A stretch of 64,000 nt of DNA from Gavia stellata (GCF_030936135.1 NC_082605.1:16698261-16762260), one strand, 5' to 3'; shown: positions 50,717-63,019, numbered from the stretch's first letter. Notes: generated by a model from the sequence alone, not told the origin. Made by a program: numbers and translations.

Positions 50717-51059
50717 GGGCGGCGGCCGGGCGTCTCGGGGGCTGCGCGTCCTCGGGAGCGGTGCGCTGAGGACGGGGACGAGAAGCAGGTTGTGTGTGTC
50801 CGCTCTCGCTTCACGGCGCCGAGAGTCCCAGGGCAGCTCGGGGCAGCGGGTTTGATTCCTTGGAAGCGTTCGTAATAATAGCCGTAACGGCGGAAAACGT
50901 GTCCGTAAATCCATAGGGGAAAGGTTTGTGTATGTGAAGGAAACTGTCGCATCCCCCCGTCACCTGTGAAGGGTGTTTAGAGTGAGCTTAAACAACTGCA
51001 GCCGCTTTACACTACTTCTCGGACGTTTCGTTTTATTAAGTTTCCGGGTACACTTGGCT

Positions 51060-51225
51060 TTTTCCTCTATAATCAGCTTTCTTTTGCTGGATTCATTCAG
51101 CGACGCGATAATCCAATGTTGGTAATATCTCAATTCATTAACATAATGAATCAGAAGGAAGAGGCTGATTATAAATCAGAAAGCTTCTATTTATGTGAAA
51201 TATCTTGGCAACTGGCAGCAGCGAG
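51060..51225. promoter_or_regulatory. FEZF2: AT-rich island with paired palindromes (candidate enhancer)
   Basis: TAATCC at 51109-51114 is an OTX/GSC-type site. ATTCATTA (51133-51140) and TAATGAAT (51144-51151) form a perfect 8 bp inverted repeat with a 3 bp spacer. CTGAT (51165-51169) and ATCAG (51175-51179) form a second one. The island is flanked by CpG-rich DNA. Enhancer function and its FEZF2 target are inferred. Confidence 0.4.
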
Positions 51226-52169
51226 GGAGACAGTAGAAGGAGTATCAGACAGTTAGCGGGACGCGGGGAACGCCATGGCAGGAGGGCCCCGGCGCTCTCG
51301 GTGCCCTGCAAAGGGCAGCCGTGCCCACCGCGGCGCTGATGTGGGGGAGTGTTATTCGCCTCCTGCGGCCTCGGTCTTCCAGGTGGTTCAAAGCGCCCAG
51401 CCCCGCTGCGTTCGGGCGAGGGCTTTGCTCCCGGCCGGCGTCTGCGGAGCAGCGCGGTGGGCTGGGGCTGCCGCCACACCCCCCCCCGCCCCGTGCCGCC
51501 GGGGCAGCGCCGTCCCTACCGCTGCTGCGGGCCCGTTTGTTTGTATCGCCCGCGGGCTGGGGCGGCCCGGAGGGGGCCGGGGGTGCTCCGCGAGGCTCCG
51601 CGAGGAGCCGGGAGAGGCGAAGCCGCAGCGCTGCGGGTCCGGCGAGGTGCCCGGTCCCCGCCCCACCGGCTGGAGGTACTCCTGCCCGCGGCCCAGATCA
51701 CTGTTAAAGTTACTCATCAGCCTGCGTCTTCTGCAAACGCAGAAGACAGCAAAGATGCAGTATTCGTAGTCAAGTTTTGTGTTGTTTCGGATTTACAAAC
51801 TCTCGGACCAGACCCTTTTTCTGCGCTCCGTGTTTGACAGCGTTTTGTCCCCATCCCCGCTGGGGACAACAAGGCTTTCCCACAACTAAACACGCTCGTA
51901 CCGGAGCCACTTTAAAACAGATTTTTACGGATTTTAAGAACCCCGGTAACTTTCAGCACCCGCACTGAAGGGCTTTTCGTGCTCCCTCAGCCGAGGGGCG
52001 GGACGGAGCAGAGGGGACCGGCAGCTCTCGGTGCCCGGCAGCTCCCGGTGCCCGGCCCGGGGCTCCCAGCAGGCTCAGCCACCCGGCCTGGCCGCAGCCT
52101 CAGCACCTGATGGAGAGGCAACCCGCCCCAAAATGGAGAGCGCAGAGGTCCAAATCCCCTCCCCCCTTT

Positions 52170-52270
52170 TTTTCTTAATTGAGGGCACGTGTTGGGCTCA
52201 CCTTTCTGTGATTCAATCAATTAAGATTGAATTGAGCAAGAGATAAATTACATATTTACGAATAACACAA
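52170..52270. promoter_or_regulatory. FEZF2: AT-rich island with AATTAA-centred palindrome (candidate enhancer)
   Basis: ATTCAATC (52211-52218) and GATTGAAT (52225-52232) are perfect 8 bp inverted arms around AATTAA. A CACGTG E-box lies just upstream near 52185. It is about 7 kb downstream of the FEZF2 start codon, similar to the position known for the mouse Fezf2 E4 enhancer. Function is inferred. Confidence 0.35.
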
Positions 52271-53344
52271 GCCTGGGGCTTTGGCCCAGGCAGGGTTAGT
52301 GGTGAGAACGGCCTAGGAGTGGGGTTAAAAGGTGGGGAAGGGTCGCCTGGAGAGGCCGGGAGGACGGTAGAGGCGAGCTGGTAAGAGCTTTTTCCCTTCT
52401 TTACATGTTTTTTCCCGAGGACCCGTGGTGATGGTGTCGGGCGCTGGTCAGCACAGCGCTGTGCCTGCGGGAGGGCAGGACCCGCAACAGCGGGGCTGCC
52501 CTGGGGAGCGGCAGGGCTGGTGGCTCGGGAGGAGGTGGGGAGGGTGGCAGCAAGAGGCGGGGTAGGAGGGCGAATGGTTTGGGGCGAAGCTGGCCATGGT
52601 GTGAGGTCTGCCCGGAGGAGCCCTCGGGAGGGGAAGGGTGCGGGGTGACCGTGTCACCACGGAGTCGTGGCCTCCCCCCCAGCCCGAGGGGTGGGTACCC
52701 GTCGCCGTGGCATGCCGCTCGCCCCCTCTGCCTGCACAGCTCCCGGCCTACCTGCCCCCTCGCTGTCCCGTCCGCATGCGGCTGTTCCTGGGGTCAGACG
52801 CGGCCGGGGTAGCCGGTAGCCCTCGCCGCGGCCGCTGTCGGTGCTGGCCGAAGGGCGATGCCCGCGCCGGGACCCGTCGTGCCGCCGTCGCCTCGGCTGC
52901 GGGGGCAGCTGCCTCCGGCCCCTTCCTCTCTCTTCGCGGAGCTCGGGCGCGGGTCGCAGCGCAGCCTTGTCTCTCTAGGGGGTATCCGGGCCCCAAATCT
53001 GAAGGGGTAGAGGGGGCCTGAGGAGAGAGGGAAGGAAGGAAAGAGGCGTTAGGGAGTGGGCACGGGCCGCGGCGTCGGGGGCTGGGGAAGGGCCACAGGG
53101 GCTCGGCGGTGGAAGGAGCGGGAGCCCGATGACAGCAATGCCCTCACCCCAACCCTGGGCGGCGGCGGGGAGCCCCTCCGTGGGGGGGACCCTCGTGGGC
53201 GACACGCGGGGGCAGGCTGGCACGCTCGAGGCCCGGCGTGCTCGCTTAAAAATAATGCAAATGGTCTCGTAACACGGCTTAAAGCGGGAGAAGGACACGT
53301 CCTGCGGGCACCCGGGCGTCGGCGGGGACCCGGCGGGCTGGGAA

Positions 53345-53465
53345 AAGCATGTGTCAATTTAGCCGTAGTGTTGACTTAAGCGAAAGTGCTAAGCCATTCC
53401 TAAACCTAAGTCAATACAGACTTAAGCCAAAATTGTTATTAACGAGCTCTAATCTGATTTAAGAG
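53345..53465. promoter_or_regulatory. FEZF2: Island with three GACTTA-type repeats (candidate enhancer)
   Basis: TTGACTTAAGC (53371-53381), the inverted CTAAGTCAA (53406-53414) and AGACTTAAGC (53418-53427) are three copies of one motif within 60 bp, resembling NK-homeodomain-type sites. The island lies between two CpG-rich blocks. Confidence 0.35.
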
Positions 53466-53989
53466 CCTCCGAGCAAGCCGTGTCTACACGAGCGGGGAGG
53501 AGGCGCGTTGCCTTGCGCTGCGCTCCGCCGTGCCCGGTCCCCGGGGGGGGTCGCAGCGGGAGGGGTCGGCGCAGGTGGGCGAGGGGAACCCCGGGGGGGG
53601 CAAGGCGGGGTTCAGGGCGGTGCTGCCTCCTGGGGAGAGCCAGGCCGCTGTGGTTTGGGCTGGCCGGTGCTCTACCTCTGCGGGATAACGTCTTAGAACT
53701 GTACCCGGCTCGGCTGGTGTGGGGTCCCCTTTCCCGGGGGGGCGGTGTGGGGTGAGGCCAGGCTGTGCAAACGCCCCCGGGCCGGGGTGGCAGCGGTTTG
53801 CCTGCGCTGGCTGCAGCGGGGCGCCGGGGCTGCCGGGCCCCGATGGCTGTGCCCGGCCCGGGGGCGGTGCCGAGGCCCGGCAGCTCCGCTCGATCGGGAG
53901 AGGGACGTGCCAGTGCGGAGTTGGTTGGTTTTTTTTTTTTGCCCGCCCCAATGGGGCAGTTGAGCCCTCCACTCCACCCCCCAGTGGGG

Positions 53990-54620
53990 GCCTTTCTTTT
54001 CTTCCCCACCAGCTTTGAGCAGCCCTGTTTCAGATTGGCCTTTTTATGTTTGATATAAAGAATAGTTGTTGGCCAATTCCATCTTTTCATCGCTGCTCTC
54101 CAGGCCCGGGTCCAAGCGGCTTGTCAGATGCTCATTAACTCCCCCTTTGGCTCTTTCCAGTGTGTCTCCTAAGCTCATTGTGCCAAGAACTAGCGCTTCT
54201 TTCTCTTTACACGGCTCCCTTTCTCTGCTCCATCAGGGAGACAAATTACTTTCCAAAAGGGATCGCCAGGGACGGTTTAATGAGAATTTCTCTAGGGCTG
54301 GCCGTGGAAATCAATGTAGTTAACATTCGGTGCACTTAATTGGACTTTTCTCTTCTGCCTCCTTCAAAAAAACTCTGAAGCTATCCTGTTAATCTCTCAT
54401 TTGTAATCAATTGTGTTGACTAAACAAAAGTCTAGGTCGTCCTTTCTTCCTGTCCCAGACAATCCTTTGTTGCCTCTAAATGCCTCATTCTTGAGTGCTC
54501 CTGGTCGTGTAGATGGGTCCGATTGTTGACAGTTCATTATTGCGCTTTTGTCCATTTAATCTCCCTCGCTGTGTTTTGCATGTGCATGCCTTAATGAGCT
54601 CCGTTGGCAATTAACATGTT
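53990..54620. promoter_or_regulatory. FEZF2: Candidate FEZF2 downstream enhancer with clustered SOX-like and CCAAT sites
   Basis: This 630 bp stretch of balanced composition sits within CpG-rich DNA. It has an inverted CCAAT at 54034-54038 and a CCAAT at 54073-54077. SOX-like sites are AACAAAAG (54423-54430), ACAAT abutting CCTTTGTT (54459-54471), ATTGTT (54522-54527) and CTTTTGT (54545-54551). It lies about 4.6-5.2 kb downstream of the FEZF2 start codon. In mouse, the E4 enhancer downstream of Fezf2 is controlled by SOX4, SOX11 and SOX5; that this is its counterpart is inference. Confidence 0.4.
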
Positions 54621-56299
54621 TCTAGCAGCAAACTGGTTGCTCAGACGTTTGGAGAGCGGAGTGCAGGGAAAAGGGCAACGCAGCTGCCTTTGGGTTGTTC
54701 GCTGCCCGGTGCCCGGCGGGACGCACCTGGGTGCCGCCCGGTCCCGGGGAGGCGGCGGGCCGAGGGGGGAAGCCCGGCGGCGCTGGCACGTCGCTCTCTG
54801 CGCGGAGGCACCTCTAACCCTCCCCCCGAGGCACCGGCACCGCTCAATCTGTTGTGTGCGCGGCTGCGGCGCCGGGAGAGGGGTTTTTGTGCGGGTTTTG
54901 TGTTATTATTGAGGCTTGCTGGCAAGAGTGCCGAAGTGTGAGCAGTCGTGGACAGCAGAAACATCTTGTGAGGGAGAAGATAATTGGAGTCTCTGGCGTG
55001 TGTGTGTCTGACAGAGCCGCCCCTCCCCCGCGATCTGCGGCTTGTGTGTGCCGGGATCCGGGTGCGATCCCGGGGGGGCCGGGGCCGGCCGGCGGCGAGC
55101 GCGCTGCGGTGGCCGCTTCCCAGTGCGTCCGGGGTCGGGGGGAAGCCGGAGCGACACCCGGCCCGGGGTGGGCTGCCCGCCGCCCCCCGGGAGGGGCGAG
55201 CTGACCAAACCCGGCCGGCGCGGCCCCTGAGGGTGCCCCGGGAATGCCGCTCCCCCTCTCACAGGCGGCTCTGTAAACAACGTCGCTTTTTATAAAAATG
55301 CGAAAAGAACGCGCTTCCTCAATTTTCTTCCCGGGAGCAGGCTTCGCGCTGCTCTCGCCCGTCAGGAGGGCTGGGGAAGCTGCCTGCGGGGCCCGCAGCC
55401 GCGCCTGGCTCCCGCCTTCGGCACCCGGCTGGCAGCCCAGACCTCTTCCCAGCGCCCGAGGTGCGGAGGAAGCGCCGCTTCCCCCGGACCCGGCAGCGGG
55501 ACCGGCTCCGCAGCCGCGCCGGACACGCCGCTCGCCTCCGCGCCCCGCTCCCCTCCTCTGGGACCTCGTCCTGCCGTGGCCTCCCCCCGCACAATGTCCT
55601 CACGGAGACGGGGGTCCCTTGCCGCTGCCCCCCGGCCCGTGGGCTCTCCCGCCCCGTCTGTGGCGGCGGCGGCGGGGAGCCGGGCTCGGCTGGCGGTTTG
55701 CAGCCGCGACCCGCCTGCAAAGGGTTGAGCTACAGCCCCTTCGCTTGGGGGACGGTTCCCCCCCACCAAGACTTCCCAGAGCGGTGACTTACGGCGACGA
55801 GGCTTGCATTTTTCTTTTTTTTTTTAATTTCCTTTTAATCTGAAACTCTCCCAAAATCTTTTAACAAATTCTGGCACTCTCTCTCCTCCCTGCCAGGATC
55901 ACTGGGCATCCTTTCCCGCTCCTCATCCGACCCAAACCATCAAAACGCTGCTTCTGGCGCTTAAAAATGCAAACCCCGAGAAACTCTGAAATCGCCCCCG
56001 TCCCTCCAGCGGGAGCGCGGGGCCCGCCAGCCCCCCGGCCCGCTCCTCGGGGAGCGCGGGGCGTCGCAGCTGAATAATGAATCCAGAAAGCCGGAGCGAG
56101 GGGTCGCCTCCCGTTCCTGCGCTCGGCGGCGAGCTGTGCCCGTCCTCGCCTCCCACCATTTAACCACTCAATTAAGCGGAGAGAGGTGAGCTCCCCGTTA
56201 CGCCGTCCCCAGGCATTTTGGTGTCTCGCTCGTTCCCCTCTTCATTGGCAAGCCCGGCCCGAGCAGCACGCACACGCACGGCCGCCTCCATCTCCTTTC

Positions 56300-56560
56300 T
56301 CCGCTAGAATAATATTGTTCCTAACGACGTGGCCGGAATAGACACTTGCATATTAAAAGGGAGGGAGGGGGGGAGATGAGAAGGGAATATTTAGTGTAAT
56401 CCAAGTGCTTGATTATCCATATTCTGATCAAAAAGAGTTTCTGAGGCCTGCTGGGAGTGATTAGATTAATGTAATGCGGTTTGAAGGGTCTGTGTTTTCT
56501 CTCTTAATTTGGGTCATTACTCGGAAAGCAAGCGTGAGATCATTTCATCTGCATGCGGGG
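56300..56560. promoter_or_regulatory. FEZF2: AT-rich island with clustered GATTA/TAATC sites just past the FEZF2 3' end
   Basis: TAATCC (56397-56402), GATTA (56411-56415) and a direct repeat GATTAGATTA (56459-56468) lie within 75 bp, next to TGATCAAAAAG (56425-56435, TCF/LEF-like). Such dense bicoid-class sites suggest an anterior-neural enhancer. Function is inferred. Confidence 0.35.
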
Positions 56561-56884
56561 AAAGATAGTCATTCAGGAGCGGCTTAAACACGCCGTAATG
56601 AACCGGCCCCGGAGAGCGGCGCTGGGAAACTCCGAGCCGCCCTTCGCGCTGCGGCCGGGGGTCCCGCAGCCCCGCCGGGGGCCCCGCACCGGCGCTGCCC
56701 CTCTCCCGGGGGGCAGCGGCCCTCTGAAGCCGCCCGGTTCCCTCCCGCCCTCGTTTTGTTTCCGCCGGGGCCCGCGGCGCTCCCTGGAGCGGCAGGGCCC
56801 GGCTCCCGGAGCTGCCGCCCGTGCGCGGGGGATAGCGCCGTTCAGCCCGGTCCCCGCTCGGACCGGGGCCGAGGTGGGAAATGA

Positions 56885-57218
56885 GACACCTGCGAAGGGC
56901 CGGTTTATTGTCCCATGATAGATAGATATATATATATTCCTCACTTATTCGAGCGTACATTTAAAATGGAGATTTACAGACACGTATAAAGAGCGCTGTC
57001 CTGGCGGGGGGCAGCCAGCCCGGCCCCTCCTGGCCCGCTCGGGCGGCGCAGCGCGCCGTTAAATAAGATTCCTCTTATATACAACTGCGGCTCGGGATCG
57101 CTTGCTACCGGCGGCTGAGCTCGCTGGGGGAAAGACAGAGAAGCAAAGGCTGGTTTGGATAAATAGTGCTGGCCTGGTGGAGCAGGTCCGGGGCGGGGGG
57201 GGTGTGTGCGCCGGGCCC
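56885..57218 (-). other. FEZF2: FEZF2 3' UTR (inferred)
   Basis: This is the sequence from the stop codon to just past the first AATAAA. It is GC-rich near the stop and becomes AT-rich, with a short TA run (56927-56937) close to the end. The limit is inferred. Confidence 0.45.
56904..56909 (-). terminator. FEZF2: FEZF2 poly(A) signal
   Basis: AATAAA on the minus strand lies about 310 bases downstream of the stop codon and is the first canonical hexamer reached. It implies a short 3' UTR (57218 to about 56885). Confidence 0.5.
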
Positions 57219-59179
<1,961 letters not shown>

Positions 59180-59235
59180 GTCGCTCCGCCGTGCGGGAAC
59201 TTGGTGTGAGCAGCGACTCGCTCCCGCTCTCGGCT
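59180..59235 (-). other. FEZF2: FEZF2 5' UTR part on the coding exon
   Basis: A plausible acceptor (TTTTCTGGAATGCAG) ends at 59236 on the minus strand, preceded by a T-rich stretch and a branch-point-like TATTAAAT. The 56 bases between it and the ATG contain no upstream ATG. Confidence 0.5.
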
Positions 59236-59566
59236 CTGCATTCCAGAAAAGCCAGGAGACAAATCAATTTAATAAGCACCTTGTTCTCCCCCCACCACCA
59301 CCACTCCCCCCCACCGGCACCCCCTCCCTATTTACATTCAAATGAACATATCCAAGAACAATGGCACGTAGGGTACCAGATTACTGCTCATTAAGCGGAA
59401 CACGCTAGAGTAACATGCAAGCTAGACCTTGTTAGTATTTAAAAAAAGAAAAAGAAAAGCCTCCCCCAGCCCAGTGCCACCCAGCCCAGCCCCAGCGATG
59501 GCCGCGGTCCGGGCAGGGGCGGGGGGCACGGCGAGGGGCGGCGGGGCTCGCCTTGGGACCGCTTAC

Positions 59567-59645
59567 CTTTGCCCAGCGCCGGCGAGACTCATCCAAGCAG
59601 CGCGGTGTGGCCACAGTCACATTTTGATAGCAAACATCTTCCTGA
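59567..59645 (-). other. FEZF2: Probable FEZF2 non-coding first exon
   Basis: A strong donor GCAAAG|GTAAGC at 59567/59566 on the minus strand pairs with the acceptor at 59236 to make a 331 bp 5' UTR intron. A TTTAAA box at about 59668-59674 would place the start near 59.64 kb. The 5' end is inferred. Confidence 0.45.
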
Positions 59646-59667
59646 GCGTCAGATCACGGTCTCGTAC

Positions 59668-59694
59668 ATTTAAAGCTGACATCACATGAAGTCA
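59668..59694 (-). promoter_or_regulatory. FEZF2: FEZF2 core promoter: TTTAAA box and two CRE-like octamers
   Basis: TGACATCA (plus strand 59677-59684) and TGAAGTCA (59687-59694) are two CRE/AP1-like octamers two bases apart, directly next to a TTTAAA box. This AT-richer patch is surrounded by CpG-rich DNA and sits just upstream of the proposed first exon. Factor binding is inferred. Confidence 0.4.
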
Positions 59695-60079
59695 CTTCGA
59701 GCAGAATGACATGGGGATGCCACCATGGATCTTCCCCGAGCCGAGGCGCCGGGCTGGAGTGCGGTGGGTTGGGGCAGAGAGAGGAAGAGGAGCCCCCCCC
59801 CCCCTCCACGCACAATTTCCTTCCAGTTTAAGACGCACAAATCGCTCGTGTGCGAGCTGGGTTTTTTCCTCTCTCTCTCCCTTCTTAAAAAGCAACTTGC
59901 AAAGCAGAGGAATCGTTTTGCATGTGGCAAATTAGAAGGCAAGTGCGATTCACAAGTTGGGTGGAAAAGAGTGCTCCAGTTCTTGCTGGGGTTAGAAGAG
60001 CCACTCCGAGTGAGCGTGAGGATTTTTTTTTCTTCCTTTTTTTTTTTTTAAGAAGGGGGAGAATGAATTTTTTTTTTTT

Positions 60080-60280
60080 CCTAAAGCAACTACCACGCAA
60101 CCATGCTCGAGTTATTTTGGCAACCCATCTGCAATCAGCTCCGTTGCAACCGAGCTGGAAGATAATTAATAAATTGTCACTTATCTGCGAGCCTCCCCAG
60201 CATGTATAAATTAATAGCCAACCCATTAATTAGGACAGTGTATTAATGTTAATTAAACTAAGTTTAATTCCACCCCCCTC
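60080..60280. promoter_or_regulatory. FEZF2: Homeodomain-site cluster upstream of FEZF2 (candidate enhancer)
   Basis: At least six TAAT/ATTA cores lie between 60160 and 60275, including TAATTAATAAATT, CATTAATTAGG and TTAATTAAAC. The cluster is 0.9-1.1 kb upstream of the start codon, within otherwise CpG-rich DNA. Function is inferred. Confidence 0.4.
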
Positions 60281-60499
60281 CCCTCTCAGGGTAGCTGGTG
60301 ATTAGCCTTAAATAAACGCGGAGGGAGTCGAGTCCAGGGCGGGGGTTTCGCTGCTTCTAAAAAAAAAATTAAAAAAAAAGGACCCGTGCGCCGCGAACGG
60401 GAGTTTTGCAAATTGTCACCCCGAAAGGTGTCTGCTTTCCCGGGGGGCAGCCGGGCGGCTCTCCCTTTCCCTTCTAGCCCTGGTCGTGCCCCCCCCATT

Positions 60500-60521
60500 C
60501 CCCCCCCCCCCCCCCCCCCCC
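60500..60521. repeat. Poly(C) run of 22
   Basis: An uninterrupted C run follows an earlier CCCCCCC stretch upstream of FEZF2. It is likely length-variable and error-prone in sequencing. Confidence 0.9.
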
Positions 60522-61539
60522 GAAATAGGCGACGCTCCATTATAGCGCCTGGATGCCGGGGTTTCTTCCCTTCCTCTCTAATTAAAACGACTTGATGCGG
60601 GAGGGGGGGATTTGCAGAAAGCTCAGACGCGAGGACGCGGTAATTGAGAGAGTCCCGTGTCCACCTGTTTTAGGGGGGCCCGGCGGCAGCGGCAGCACCT
60701 CCCCGGGCCCTGATTAGCCGCCCCGTCCCTCGCCGGGGCTATTCAGCCGAACCAATTTTCCCCCAGCGATTCAGGGCGCTCAATTCTCTTTCACATGTAG
60801 CCACTATAGCGCTGCGTGGAACCTGGTTTTGTGTGTTTCTAAAATAAAGGGGAGGATTATCCGGGGGAGGGGGGGGGGAAGCGAAGGGTTTAGATTGAGC
60901 CTGGCCAGAGGTAAAGCAAGCAATGAAAAGGCCCCTATATGTATTTTTTTTTCCGCCTCCTTAGCACGCCTAAGAAAGTTTGGAGGAATTCGGGGGTTTT
61001 GTGCGGCGCTGACAAAGCCGCGCCTCCTCTCCCCGCCGGGGCAGCTCGCTGGCGGCTGTTTGCAGACAGGCTTTTTCACCTGCGAACCACAACACGCTCC
61101 AGAAACAAACTTTGAAGGCGGCGGCCGCCCCGGGCTCCCGGCGGGCGGAGGGGAGCGCCCGGCCCCGGGGCTGCCCTGCGCTGCGCTCGGGGCCGGGGGG
61201 ACACCCCGCCTCGGGAGGGGGGTGGGTTGTGGGGTGTCTCTCCGCCTGGAGCGTCAGGTGTGGGCGTCCCCCCAGCCCTGCCCGCTCCATCCTCCCCGCC
61301 TGGGTCTGATGGGCCAGCGCGCAAGGGAGGGAGGAAGCCGTCCCGCTGTTGGGGGGAGAGGACGGGACGGGACGGGACGGCGGAGAGCCACATGCACCGG
61401 CACAAGCCGCGTCCGGTGGTTGGAGAGGCCGGCGGAGCCCCGGGGAGCCGCGCCGCCCGCCCAGCCCGCGCCTCCGCCGGGCAGCGAGCAGCGGGCAGGC
61501 GGCGGCTGGGCTCCGCTCGCTCCCGGGGCTCGCCGGCTT

Positions 61540-61800
61540 TAGCAAAGTATTTAATTAGCCTCCACAAACTTCTTTTCCTTGCCTGCAGATTACACTGAGT
61601 GGAGGGTTGGGAACTATTTTACACCTTGCCACTCACATGTTAATTAATCTCTATCTAACCCTAATTGCAGTTTATTCAAGCACCGCTCAACAGCTCACCC
61701 ACACAATAAACACTGGGGCTGCTTTTATCCATATTACTCCCCGCTCACACGTTGAGTAATTAACTCCAGTACCAACTAATAGTGCAAACAAATATTTTCT
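61540..61800. promoter_or_regulatory. FEZF2: AT-rich island with near-palindromic TAATTA sites (candidate enhancer)
   Basis: It contains TATTTAATTAGCC, ACATGTTAATTAATC, the near-palindrome GAGTAATTAACTC (61754-61766), and repeated CTCACAC/ACTCACA elements (T-box-like half sites). The composition change against both flanks is abrupt. Confidence 0.4.
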
Positions 61801-63019
61801 GTAAACGAGATGATTTCGGGCAGGATAAAAGAGGGCTGCGGAGCCGGGGCCGGGAGCTCGCTGCCAGCTTCCCCGCGCCGCCCTCGTCCTTGCCGGGGTG
61901 TTTCCCGGGCCGGGGCTCTCCCTCCTTCCCTCCCTGGCCGAGGGGACGGCTGCCGGCTCGCCGCTCCGCACCCACCGCCCTGCTCGGGGCAGCGGGTCCC
62001 GCAGGCCTCGGGGCTCCCGGGGGCGAGGAGCGGCGGCGGGGATCCCGTGCAGCAGCCCCGGGGCCGCCTCCTTCCCGCGGCCCGGAGAAGCCCCCGCGGA
62101 GCCCGAGTACCGGCTGCCGGCCCGGGCTGTGCCGTGCCGCTGCCTCCCGGCAGCCCGGGTACCGCACGCCTTGGGCATCGGTGCTTTGGGACCCCGGCTA
62201 AGACCCGGGCATCGGAGCTCAGTATTTTAATTGAAATCGCAGGTTTAGGCACAGCTGGAGGCTGTCTCTGCCGATTCGACTTCTGCTCTTCCGGCAGGCG
62301 TATTAGAGATGACTGACTTGGAGCCAGCTGCCCCAGCCACCCCGCCCTGCCCACCGCCGCGCCTTCGCCCCCTCTCTGCGCCGTGGCCGCCCAACGGGGC
62401 TGGCGGCACTGGGGGGGCGAGGTAGACCAGCCCGCTTTTGGGGGGCAGGAGCGGCTGCACGTCGGGCGGGCTGCGGGGTCCCGGCTCGGCGCCGCTTTCT
62501 GCCTCTCCCGTGGAGGCTGTTCTCCCGTGGGGTTTTAATCCTCCCCCCCCCCCCTACCCCCGACGTTCGGAGGGGAGATACGGTTTGCGGATTTTTTTTC
62601 CCGGGCAGGCGCACGCCGCAAAGCCTCTCGCAACGCAGGCGCGATCGCTCTTACGGTTATTTTTGCGCCGCTGCCCCCCCAGAAAAACGACTGCGGTGCC
62701 GGGGCGGCCGGGAGGGCCCGGCCCCCTGCGCGGAACGCACCGGGCTCGCCCCGGGGCTCGTCTAACGCCTCTTGTCATCAGTTGGGCCCGTGCGCGCCCG
62801 GCAGCCCCAGCCCCAAACGCTCCCCGGCCGCCGACATCGAAAACGGGCGGGGGTTTCCCTTTCGCCCCCCGACAACCAGACCCACTCGGCGAGGGGCTCC
62901 CGGGGGTGCGTCCCGGGTGGGTCCCGGCCGGGCGGGGAGCGCAGGGCCCCGCAGGCCCGGCCCGGCTCCCCGCGCCCGGTGGGCCGTCCCCGCCTGGGTA
63001 GTCGGCGCTGAGCATTTAT

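Larger units (their letters stand above)
50460..56220. other. CpG-rich domain 3' of FEZF2 with AT-rich islands
   Basis: Most of this 5.8 kb is CpG-island-like, and its long open frames on both strands are composition artefacts lacking motifs. Embedded AT-rich islands at about 51060-51225, 52170-52270, 53345-53465 and 53990-54620 contrast sharply with the surroundings and carry homeodomain, SOX and CCAAT motifs. They are listed separately as candidate regulatory elements. A further AT-rich island (56300-56560) lies between this domain and the FEZF2 3' end. No splice-supported transcript is evident. Confidence 0.6.

Noticed and set aside
53449-54090. Minus-strand ORF of 213 codons in CpG-rich DNA
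   Set aside because: Overlapping ORFs are open in five other frames here, which is expected at this GC content. The Pro/Arg/Gly-rich sequence has no domain.
60829-61542. Plus-strand ORF of 237 codons upstream of FEZF2
   Set aside because: Composition artefact: antisense frames are equally open, there is no conserved motif, and it begins in a G-rich simple tract.
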